Positions 14,077-20,596 of a DNA stretch of 31,785 bases are shown here, in pieces (the first letter of the stretch is position 1; each line of letters begins with the position of its first letter). The stretch comes from an uncultured Bacilli bacterium. Lineage in GTDB: Bacteria > Bacillota_I > Bacilli_A > RF39 > UBA660. The stretch covers positions 1-31,785 of the forward strand of contig CALVVH010000008.1 of assembly GCA_944363805.1 (NCBI GenBank), written 5' to 3'. The notes beneath the pieces are model-generated. The model ran no database searches. It was given only the letters and a program-made list of their open reading frames with translations, and had not been told where the DNA came from. The translations under genes were made by a program, and so were the position numbers.

Positions 14077-14118
14077 TGCCTGACCAATAAACAGGTGCTA
14101 ACCACAATGGGTAACACT
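14056..14118 (-). ncRNA. Predicted ~63-nt antisense RNA, antitoxin candidate
   Basis: A minus-strand promoter at 14125-14153 predicts a start near 14118. The RNA would fold into a 5' hairpin (GTGTTACCC with GGTTAGCAC, loop ATTGT) and end at a textbook terminator, AGGCAC-TATTTTCG-GTGCCT followed by T6 (plus 14081 down to 14056). No reading frame of note. It overlaps the last 21 bases of the small peptide gene from the opposite side, as RatA overlaps txpA mRNA and SR4 overlaps bsrG mRNA. Confidence 0.55.
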
Positions 14119-14124
14119 ATATAT

Positions 14125-14153
14125 AATATATCAAAATAATCGATAATATTCAA
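14125..14153 (-). promoter_or_regulatory. Sigma-A promoter of the antisense RNA
   Basis: Minus strand TTGAAT (14148-14153), 17 bases, TATATT (14125-14130). Nothing else on the minus strand between here and 14056 could use it as an mRNA, as no coding frame follows. Confidence 0.6.
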
Positions 14154-14192
14154 TCATTTGACTTGAAATTTATACTCTGTTATGAAAAAATG

Positions 14193-16004
14193 TTATATTA
14201 CAATTCTGTATGGGTCTGATGCTGTTCCGGCATGCCCTTCATAGATTTGGACATCAGTGTTTAGGTAAAATACGGGACGAATGCTCGTATAACCACTAAT
14301 TGGGCCATAGCCGACGCCTCCATTAATACTTATGAGAAATGCATAATTCATAGTATCAGATTGACGAGTTATTGACCACTCATAATCGCCCATAAACATC
14401 CAGCTGTCTCCTTTTATTCCCCTATAATCATTCGATGGATTCGAATCGCTACTAGCATCATATCCTAATTTTGTCCAATTCCTTGAATCCACTGTATACA
14501 TATAATCACTTACATACATCAATCCTATTTCATCTTCATATGTTGTTGCGACATCGGGAGGCGTTATTTCATTGGTATATGTGGTTTTGGCTGTTGTTCC
14601 ATAAATATTTGATGATGTGTTACCTCCAACTTGCCATGTTGTATTTGCAATCTTACTTTGCCATTTTGCAGTTAAATAATTCCAATAATTTGTATTTAAA
14701 TTCACTGTATTTAACCTACTTGTACTCCAATCATTTGTTGAATTATTGTTTTCATTATAATTCCAATGATACCTGTACACTCTATCTGCTACTTTTTGCA
14801 TTCCACTATAAAATATTTCCTCCATCGTTTGATAAAAATCTCCATCTTCTCCTAACATTGTGGTATCCGCATAATCATACTTGATTAATTTGATTTGATT
14901 ATTAAATACTCCAATGATTCTATATAGATTATCTATGCCACATGAGTCTTCACTTGCTCCTGGACCAAAGCAGACAAAGTTTTTGATATTATCTGCAGTT
15001 AAGTAACCATCTGTTACTGCTTGGGCTAATGTTTCTTCCAACGTATCATAATGCGTTGCTTCGTTATATGCTGTTGTATAGTAATGTTCTTGTTCTACAG
15101 GACAATTCGCCCCAACATATTGTTTTGCTCCGTTACAATAAAAATTGATTACTCCATCAGTTTCAGTATTAGCTGCTGTATACACTCTTGTTAAATTTGC
15201 ATCTGTAGCTGTACTTGTTACTTTGTAGTCTCCACCAGAAAATCTGTATGAGTTATCTCCGGCTTCTTGGTCAGAATTAATATAATCACCTTGTCCATCA
15301 TGATAATAAAGATTATTTACTCCATCCGCTGTATATAATGTTTCTGTTATGTAACTGGCAAAGTTAACTCTAGTTTGTATAGGTTCTGCTTGAATTATTA
15401 AACTTGCTTCAAATGTCTTTCCAGTATTTTCAACTTGGTCAGTATCTAAATTGACAAATGTCACAGTGATATTCCATTCTTGTGTTTCAGTTCCTGTTGA
15501 AGTTATTTCATAATTTTCAGCAATTTTTATTACATCACTTACTGTTGTGATATCAAATCCCGATACATCCCCTACTTCTACATATTTGTATCCAGATAAA
15601 GTTTGTAATTCTGTACCATCTGGATCGATTATGGTTAATATCAATTCTGGTGTATTTGTATCTACTGTGTATTCAAAATCATTATTTGTTATATCTAAAT
15701 AAAGATAGTAGTTTGCTGTTGCAGTATTCGTCGCATTATTGGCAGTTAATGTTGCACTGGCTGTTGTACTTCCTGCTTGATTACCTGCTCCTTGATAGAA
15801 GTTATCTTGATTGATATTTAAAGAGATAGGCTCTCCTACTTCAAACGATAAGTTATCCGTTGTATTTGTTTGCACATTAACATTTGTATTAGCACTAGAC
15901 CCACCTTGTGCAACAAAGAATGCATATGTTGCACCCACTACCACGATTAAAAGAGTTGCTATCGCTATAATTGATAGCACAAGAGTCTTGTTCTTCTTTT
16001 TCAT
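14193..16004 (-). CDS. Large secreted protein with SipW/TasA-type signal peptide
   Basis: 603 residues, Asn/Thr/Ser/Tyr-rich. The N-terminus (KKKNKTLVLSIIAIATLLIV, then VGATYAFFVAQ) matches SipW-dependent signal peptides of TasA/camelysin proteins, with probable cleavage after ATYA. Residues ~35-220 resemble a TasA/CalY-like beta-sandwich (repeats such as NYYLYLDITNND, EWNITVTFVNLD). A central part has NLYRIIGVFNNQIKLIKYD, and the C-terminus ends IRPVFYLNTDVQ...GTASDPYRIVI, a module common in large surface proteins of gut Firmicutes. No sortase signal, so release or fibre assembly is likelier than wall anchoring; no sipW or tasA partner is nearby. AAAGGATAG precedes the ATG. Two promoters and a hairpin in the 180-bp upstream gap suggest regulation. 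Confidence 0.75.
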   Translation of the reverse strand: MKKKNKTLVLSIIAIATLLIVVVGATYAFFVAQGGSSANTNVNVQTNTTDNLSFEVGEPISLNINQDNFYQGAGNQAGSTTASATLTANNATNTATANYYLYLDITNNDFEYTVDTNTPELILTIIDPDGTELQTLSGYKYVEVGDVSGFDITTVSDVIKIAENYEITSTGTETQEWNITVTFVNLDTDQVENTGKTFEASLIIQAEPIQTRVNFASYITETLYTADGVNNLYYHDGQGDYINSDQEAGDNSYRFSGGDYKVTSTATDANLTRVYTAANTETDGVINFYCNGAKQYVGANCPVEQEHYYTTAYNEATHYDTLEETLAQAVTDGYLTADNIKNFVCFGPGASEDSCGIDNLYRIIGVFNNQIKLIKYDYADTTMLGEDGDFYQTMEEIFYSGMQKVADRVYRYHWNYNENNNSTNDWSTSRLNTVNLNTNYWNYLTAKWQSKIANTTWQVGGNTSSNIYGTTAKTTYTNEITPPDVATTYEDEIGLMYVSDYMYTVDSRNWTKLGYDASSDSNPSNDYRGIKGDSWMFMGDYEWSITRQSDTMNYAFLISINGGVGYGPISGYTSIRPVFYLNTDVQIYEGHAGTASDPYRIVI

Positions 16005-16030
16005 TTTAAACTATCCTTTCAACTTTTCAA

Positions 16031-16039
16031 ATTATAACA
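16031..16039 (-). promoter_or_regulatory. Extended -10 promoter of the SipW-type protein gene
   Basis: Minus strand TGTTATAAT: TATAAT at 16031-16036 with TG one base ahead. No good -35 at 16-18 bp, as usual for extended -10 promoters. Start near 16024 gives a 20-nt leader. Confidence 0.55.
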
Positions 16040-16090
16040 GATATAATACTAAATTCTTGTCGAACTATGTACTATGCTGCAATAAATTCT

Positions 16091-16149
16091 TGCTAGTTTT
16101 TAACTAGCATATCTATAATAAGTTTAGAAAAATTTTGTCTAAAAGTCAA
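16091..16149 (-). promoter_or_regulatory. Second, upstream promoter with hairpin and direct repeats
   Basis: Minus strand TTGACT (16144-16149), 17 bases, TAAACT (16121-16126). A transcript from here would have a ~110-nt leader whose first ~25 nt hold a perfect hairpin, TGCTAGTT-AAA-AACTAGCA (16091-16109). The 10-mer ATTTTGTCTA occurs twice on the plus strand (16132-16141 and 16157-16166, 25 bp apart), covering the spacer and the region upstream of the -35. This could be a regulator's paired site. Confidence 0.4.
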
Positions 16150-16185
16150 TAGATATATTTTGTCTATGAGTTAATTTGGTGTAAA

Positions 16186-18129
16186 TCAATTATTTTCAGC
16201 TAAGTAATTGGTTATATCCTTAGTTATTTTACTAGCGCCATAGTACATGGTATCATTTGAGCCATTGTTGTGAGATATATTAGGAGTTATAACCACAACA
16301 CTATATTTGGGATTATCTGCTGGGAAATATCCCGCAAATGTTGAAGTAATGGTGGCAACATCAACAGTACCATCGCCATCACTATCATAAAAAGATTCAC
16401 TAGTTCCCGTCTTGCCAGCAGCATTAATCGATTTATCGACATAAATGCGACCTGTTCCTTCGCTTAAAACTAGTTTTAGCCCTTCTCTAATCCGGGTTAA
16501 ATAAGTCTCATCTAAGTCTACTTCATTTAAAACATTGGGAGTATTTGTTAGTATTACTTTTTCAGCATTCTTTATTTCTTGCATCAAGCTTAGAGCAGTA
16601 CGTTTACCAGTTGCTAGGGAGTTGATATATTGAAGTACTTCTACTGGGGTATATGTATCAAATTGACCAATAGCTAAATTAAGAAGTAAATCATCTGCAA
16701 TAGTTTTACCAATTATACCAGTCTGTTCACCTGGCAAATCAATTTCGGTTTTAACACCGAGACCATAACTAGCTAGCATGTTACGATAAATATTGAAGTG
16801 TTCTTCTGTAGCATTTAACTTAATATTAGGTTTATAAGTGTTACCTGTAAGACCAATAGCTATCAAATATTGATAGTAATTAGAAGAATACGCTAAGGCT
16901 GTCAAATCATTGATACGTCCTAAACTTTTAAAACTACATTTTTGAGGTACCAAATATAACTTAACACAAGCATCAGTTATATATTTATCCATCTCGATAA
17001 GTCCATATTTGTAACCTACTGATATCGTAGCTCCTTTAACTGCTGAACCAATAGTAAAAGATTTATTAATGGTATTTAGAGATATATCACTCCAAGTGTC
17101 ATCATCATTACGACGAATTCCTGCAATAGCTAGGATACTTCCAGTATTGGGGTCACTTACTAAAGCATAAGAATCTTTGTAGTAATCAGTATTGGGGTAA
17201 GTGTCCCCGAGGATAATTTTATCTTTAATTATTTCTTCAACTTTTAACTGTAAATTAATGTCAATAGATAAGACTAAATCATTGCCCCTTTTTTCTTCTT
17301 CAATTAAAGTTAAAGTATTATCACTGTTTACTAAGTATTTAGCTTTAGTTCCTTTTAAGTATTCTTCATACTCTTCTTCAAGGTAACTCAAACCGACGAT
17401 ATCAGTTAATTCGTAACCAGAGCTTAAATACGTTTCTTTTTCTTCTTCAGGAATTGAACCAATAGAGCCAAAAATATTTTTTAAAGTATCGCCATAAAGA
17501 TATAAACGTTCCCAAGATAATTCGCCGGTGATTCCTGGAATATTGCTCTCGATTATTTTGGCGTACTCTTCTTCAGAGACATCCTTTAAAATAAGTTTTT
17601 TACTATAGACATAACCACTATTCATCAAATGATATATATATGCGGCTTTCTGCTCTATTTCACTTAATTCAGCAAGCATTTCATCGGTAATTCTTTCCTT
17701 TTTTAGTTCTTCTAACTCACTACTAGTTATTTTTCTTTCTTCAAGCAAACGATACTCTTCAGATGTAATTAAGTGTTTACCAGAGTCATTTAAAACTAAC
17801 CAATATTCTTTTAATTCTTTAGTATTAGCATGACGAATGGTGAGGATACTTGCAAGATGTTCAGCAATAGCGATTTCTTCTCTAGGTGTTATTCCCTTTA
17901 TTTTATTATAATAAATTGTTTTTACTCCAATGTTATCTACTAAAACATTGCCATTGGTATCTAAAATACGACCTCGAGGGGCACTACCTCCAGCAACATA
18001 GATTTCTGTCTTAGCCAAAAGTTTTTCTTGATAAGTATCTTTATCTTGCCAAATAGATAGCAATCTTATACCTAAAATTAGAAAGAAAATAATAAATAAA
18101 CTATAATAAAAATATCTTCTCTTTTTCAT
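16186..18129 (-). CDS. Class B penicillin-binding protein (PBP2/SpoVD/FtsI-like transpeptidase)
   Basis: 647-residue peptidoglycan transpeptidase. A single N-terminal helix (YSLFIIFFLILGIRLLSI) anchors it outside the membrane. The dimerisation domain begins APRGRILDTNGNVL (50-63). Catalytic motifs are complete: S362-x-x-K365 (SAVK), S415-x-N417 (SSN) and K573-T-G. Right after KTGTSE comes DSDGDGTVD (582-590), a calcium-loop pattern unusual at this place. A ~100-residue charged helical insert (Glu/Lys-rich, 100-190) lengthens the pedestal. Whether it serves elongation, division or spore cortex cannot be told from this window; no mreCD, rodA or ftsW is adjacent. Only a weak purine run precedes the ATG. 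Confidence 0.88.
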   Translation of the reverse strand: MKKRRYFYYSLFIIFFLILGIRLLSIWQDKDTYQEKLLAKTEIYVAGGSAPRGRILDTNGNVLVDNIGVKTIYYNKIKGITPREEIAIAEHLASILTIRHANTKELKEYWLVLNDSGKHLITSEEYRLLEERKITSSELEELKKERITDEMLAELSEIEQKAAYIYHLMNSGYVYSKKLILKDVSEEEYAKIIESNIPGITGELSWERLYLYGDTLKNIFGSIGSIPEEEKETYLSSGYELTDIVGLSYLEEEYEEYLKGTKAKYLVNSDNTLTLIEEEKRGNDLVLSIDINLQLKVEEIIKDKIILGDTYPNTDYYKDSYALVSDPNTGSILAIAGIRRNDDDTWSDISLNTINKSFTIGSAVKGATISVGYKYGLIEMDKYITDACVKLYLVPQKCSFKSLGRINDLTALAYSSNYYQYLIAIGLTGNTYKPNIKLNATEEHFNIYRNMLASYGLGVKTEIDLPGEQTGIIGKTIADDLLLNLAIGQFDTYTPVEVLQYINSLATGKRTALSLMQEIKNAEKVILTNTPNVLNEVDLDETYLTRIREGLKLVLSEGTGRIYVDKSINAAGKTGTSESFYDSDGDGTVDVATITSTFAGYFPADNPKYSVVVITPNISHNNGSNDTMYYGASKITKDITNYLAENN

Positions 18130-18158
18130 ATTATTAGTATTTCTTTTTCAAGATAATT

Positions 18159-18166
18159 CATACAAT
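18159..18166 (+). promoter_or_regulatory. Sigma-E-like -10 upstream of the 86-residue gene
   Basis: CATACAAT (18159-18166) is identical to the sigma-E -10 consensus. A partial -35, GTATTTC, lies at 18137-18143, 15 bases upstream. The predicted start (~18173) falls almost on the ribosome binding site AGGTGA, which weakens the case. Confidence 0.3.
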
Positions 18167-18183
18167 ATATTAGGTGAATAATA

Positions 18184-18444
18184 ATGTATAATATCGTTGA
18201 AAGATACATGAATATGCTAAAAAAAGAAGATGTCAATAATTTTGCTCTTAGTAAAAATATCAATTTGAGTAATAGTGAGTTAGACTTTACTTATGATTTT
18301 ATCAAGAAGAATTGGCAAGATATTTTAAAGAATCCTAATTTATTTGAAATAGATAGATATAAAAATAAATTTAGTGATGAAAACTTTAAGAAAGTTAAAC
18401 TACTATTTAATGAATATTATCAAAAGTTTGGATCATTTTTATAA
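18184..18444 (+). CDS. Small helical protein, possibly YqfT/DUF2624-like
   Basis: 86 residues, predicted all-helical and soluble. The order of segments (a start helix with DVNNFALSKNINLSNSELDF, then a helix with FIKKNWQDILKNPNLFE, then a helix ending KVKLLFNEYYQKFG) recalls DUF2624 proteins such as B. subtilis YqfT. YqfT is encoded next to nfo (yqfS), as here, though in B. subtilis on the same strand. The match is by pattern only. AGGTGA precedes the ATG. The gene is convergent with nfo and the two coding regions overlap by 25 bases at their 3' ends, so no terminator fits between them. A consensus sigma-E -10 stands upstream. Confidence 0.55.
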   Translation: MYNIVERYMNMLKKEDVNNFALSKNINLSNSELDFTYDFIKKNWQDILKNPNLFEIDRYKNKFSDENFKKVKLLFNEYYQKFGSFL

Positions 18445-19316
18445 ATTTCATTTAAATCTTGTTCTAAATTAGGGTTAAACTTTTTAGATTTTATCATGGC
18501 AATTTCTAGTTTATATGGAGGATAATTTCCCACCCAAGGTGTTTCTAATATTTTAGGAACATCTTTTAATTTAGGGTTATATAAAACATTTAGAAGATTA
18601 GCAAAACCAATAGTGCCATAACCTAAATTAGCGTGACGATCTTTATGTGAACCGATAGGATTTTTACTATCATTTACATGAATACATTTTACTTTATCTA
18701 AACCAATTTCATTGGAAAAATCATCTAAATATGAATCAAACTTAGAGATATCAATGCCTGAGTCATTTAAATGGCAAGTATCTAAACAAATTCCTACTTT
18801 ATCTTTTAAATCGATACGACTAAGTATTTCTTTTAATTCATAAATGTTTATACCACATTCACTCCCCTTGCCTGCCATTGTTTCTAATAAAATTAGGGGT
18901 TTAGTATCAGGTGTAAGAATAAGGTTTAAAGCTTCAGCAATATTGTATAGAGCTTCCATTCGGTCTAATTTTAGGGCGTTACCAGGATGAACTACCATAT
19001 AGTTGATACCCATTTGTGTAATGCGGTCTAGTTCATTTTTAAGAAAACTAATTGAAAAATTCCAGGATTCTGGTTTTTCCTTGTTAGCTAAATTTATTAT
19101 ATAGGGAGCATGGCAAATAACGTTATTTATATCGATGCCGTGATTTTTCATATATTCCCAAGCTTCAGTAGTAAGATCTTTATTTATATCCTTACGAATA
19201 GTATTTTGGGGTGCTCCAGTATAAAACATAAAAGTATTAGCATCGAAACTGACAGCCATTTTAGCAGCACCTAATAATTGGTCGTTTTTAAAATTAACAT
19301 GAGATCCTATAATCAT
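18420..19316 (-). CDS. nfo: Endonuclease IV (AP endonuclease)
   Basis: Zinc-dependent base-excision repair enzyme that cuts 5' to abasic sites; 298 residues, normal length. Metal-ligand and active-site motifs are in order: GSHVNF at the start, CHAPYIINLAN, VVHPGNAL, ILLETMAGKGSECG, GICLDTCHLNDSG, HVNDSKNPIGSHKDRHANLG, and ILETPWVG near the end. GGTGAGG precedes the ATG. An extended -10 promoter lies just upstream. In Bacillus Nfo protects spore DNA during outgrowth, so it fits the spore-related setting, although the enzyme is general. The 3' end overlaps the opposing small gene. Confidence 0.95.
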   Translation of the reverse strand: MIIGSHVNFKNDQLLGAAKMAVSFDANTFMFYTGAPQNTIRKDINKDLTTEAWEYMKNHGIDINNVICHAPYIINLANKEKPESWNFSISFLKNELDRITQMGINYMVVHPGNALKLDRMEALYNIAEALNLILTPDTKPLILLETMAGKGSECGINIYELKEILSRIDLKDKVGICLDTCHLNDSGIDISKFDSYLDDFSNEIGLDKVKCIHVNDSKNPIGSHKDRHANLGYGTIGFANLLNVLYNPKLKDVPKILETPWVGNYPPYKLEIAMIKSKKFNPNLEQDLNEIYKNDPNF

Positions 19317-19334
19317 TTTTACCTCACCAAAGAT

Positions 19335-19343
19335 ATTATATCA
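19335..19343 (-). promoter_or_regulatory. Extended -10 promoter of nfo
   Basis: Minus strand TGATATAAT with TATAAT at 19335-19340. A start near 19328 gives a leader of about 12 nt with GGTGAGG. Confidence 0.55.
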
Positions 19344-19351
19344 TGTTAGAA

Positions 19352-19376
19352 AGAAAAAAAGAACTTAAAGTTCTTT
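19352..19376 (-). terminator. Terminator of the prepilin gene
   Basis: Minus strand AAAGAACT, TTA loop, AGTTCTTT, then more T. The stem overlaps the TAA stop codon at 19375-19377. Confidence 0.8.
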
Positions 19377-19887
19377 AAGAGCATGAATCAAAATTTGGAG
19401 CAAGTGAAGAAGATTGATAATCATAAACATCACTTTCAGTTATATCCTTATTAACAGTTCCTTTATAAGTGCCATCAGTTGATGGTACGTCAGAACCAGC
19501 TCCGTTAATCATCCAAGTATCATCTTTTTCTAGGTAAACATAATAAATATAGATATTATCTTTTTTTTGAACTACTACTTTGCCAGAATAATTTGGATAT
19601 TGTAATTCAGTATACCCACCTGTGTACAAGTCTTGAATTGTTACACAAGATGTATCATCATTTTTTGCTGGGAAACCATTTCCTCCAGTTAAACTAGAAC
19701 TCATAAAATATGTTTGGGCAGCATCGATAGCCCCATTTGCTTCAATAGCAAATGATTGACGTCTAGCTCTTTCCATTTGAGGTAGGACTGCTTGAACAGC
19801 AATCAACATTACAATTGCTAAAACAACAATAACTGCCAACAATTCGACTAAAGTAAATCCTCTTAAATTTTTAGAATTATCACTCAT
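19375..19887 (-). CDS. Type IV prepilin-like protein
   Basis: 170 residues with a classic class III prepilin signal: short basic leader SDNSKNLRG, cleavage before FTLVELLAVIVVLAIVMLIA, with Glu at +5 of the mature protein. The helix continues to PQMERARRQSFAIEANGAID, followed by a small globular domain with two cysteines (TSCVTI; the C-terminal FDSCS) that may form a disulfide. AGAGAGGTG precedes the ATG, and a near-consensus promoter and a terminator bracket it as a single-gene unit. No prepilin peptidase, ATPase or other pilin is in the window, so assembly genes must be elsewhere. Could be a ComGC-type or major pilin; undecided. Confidence 0.85.
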   Translation of the reverse strand: MSDNSKNLRGFTLVELLAVIVVLAIVMLIAVQAVLPQMERARRQSFAIEANGAIDAAQTYFMSSSLTGGNGFPAKNDDTSCVTIQDLYTGGYTELQYPNYSGKVVVQKKDNIYIYYVYLEKDDTWMINGAGSDVPSTDGTYKGTVNKDITESDVYDYQSSSLAPNFDSCS

Positions 19888-19911
19888 GGTTTGTACACCT
19901 CTCTATGTTTA

Positions 19912-19940
19912 AATATACTATAAATAATTGAATTAGTCAA
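19912..19940 (-). promoter_or_regulatory. Sigma-A promoter of the prepilin gene
   Basis: Minus strand TTGACT (19935-19940), 17 bases, TATATT (19912-19917), about 25 bases before the ATG. Confidence 0.75.
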
Positions 19941-19964
19941 TATCATATTCGCTTTTATTTTATT

Positions 19965-20186
19965 TTATTTTAAAACATTTAATACAGAACTAATTAGTTC
20001 AATATTTTCAACTACATTATTTAGTTTATCCGTCATTCGTTCTTTATACAATATTTTCATATTTTCAGAAAATTTTTTAAAGTCAATTGTTCCACGATTA
20101 AGATCTTTTAAATAATAGGAGTTTTCTTTTAAGTGACGATATTCTTTAGGATTTTCTTTAAAGGACACTTGTAAATGAAGTTGCAT
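19965..20186 (-). CDS. ylbE: YlbE-like protein
   Basis: 73 residues, small helical protein matching the YlbE-like family in pattern: KENPKEYRHLKENSYYLKDL (bulky N-terminal motif), FKKFSENMKILYKERMTDKL in the middle and IELISSVLNVLK at the end. Function is not established. Its ATG follows the ylbD stop codon with no gap (TAA-ATG), and GAGGA at the end of ylbD is its ribosome binding site, so translation is coupled. ylbD-ylbE adjacency is the same as in B. subtilis, where ylbD is annotated as a putative spore coat protein gene. Confidence 0.7.
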   Translation of the reverse strand: MQLHLQVSFKENPKEYRHLKENSYYLKDLNRGTIDFKKFSENMKILYKERMTDKLNNVVENIELISSVLNVLK

Positions 20187-20549
20187 TTAGTCCTCAAAGA
20201 ATTTGTTTAATGGTCTTGGAGATACAGGTCCTTTATTTAGATTATTAGTTATATTTTGAGGAGTTTTTTTAGTCAAATCTTGGACAAAATCGATAGCTTT
20301 TTGAGCAGTATTGATGTGGCTTTTAATCGAGTTGACATCAACATTTTTAACCATATTGGTAATTTTACTGATGCTATCTGTAACGTTATTACGATCAGTG
20401 TTTAAAATATATTTATTCCAAATATTTTCATCTTCACCATATAAATCATATAACTCGTAAAATTTTTGCCAAGTCATTTCACCACTTTGGACATATTTTA
20501 TTAATTCTGGTTTAGTTCTAACAAAGTTTTTAAATGCTTCATTCTTCAT
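20187..20549 (-). CDS. ylbD: YlbD-like putative spore coat protein
   Basis: 120 residues. The first half carries the YlbD family signature: FKNFVRTKPELIKYVQSGEM, TWQKFYELYDLYGEDENIW. The second half is a polar helical region (NVTDSISKITNMVKNVDVNS) and the end is Asn/Pro-rich. B. subtilis YlbD is listed as a putative coat protein on limited evidence. A GTG at 20561 opens the frame, but the ATG at 20549 has GGGTGA about 8 bases upstream and is chosen. That ribosome binding site lies in the 3' arm of the parC terminator hairpin, and the hairpin's T tract is the spacer to the ATG. Translation of ylbD may thus be masked in readthrough RNA. Confidence 0.82.
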   Translation of the reverse strand: MKNEAFKNFVRTKPELIKYVQSGEMTWQKFYELYDLYGEDENIWNKYILNTDRNNVTDSISKITNMVKNVDVNSIKSHINTAQKAIDFVQDLTKKTPQNITNNLNKGPVSPRPLNKFFED

Positions 20550-20551
20550 AC

Positions 20552-20590
20552 AAAAAATCACCCATTAAATTTTATGTATTTAATGAGTGA
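20552..20590 (-). terminator. parC terminator that contains the ylbD ribosome binding site
   Basis: Minus strand TCACTCATTAAAT (plus 20578-20590), 7-nt loop, ATTTAATGGGTGA (plus 20558-20570), one mismatch in 13, then T6. The GGGTGA in the 3' arm is the only ribosome binding site for ylbD. Confidence 0.8.
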
Positions 20591-20596
20591 TTTATC

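Noticed and set aside
14082..14118. A riboswitch or leader element reading rightwards after the small peptide gene
   Set aside because: The hairpins here fit a minus-strand RNA with promoter and T-tract terminator much better, and the gene to the right is on the minus strand, so there is no downstream target.
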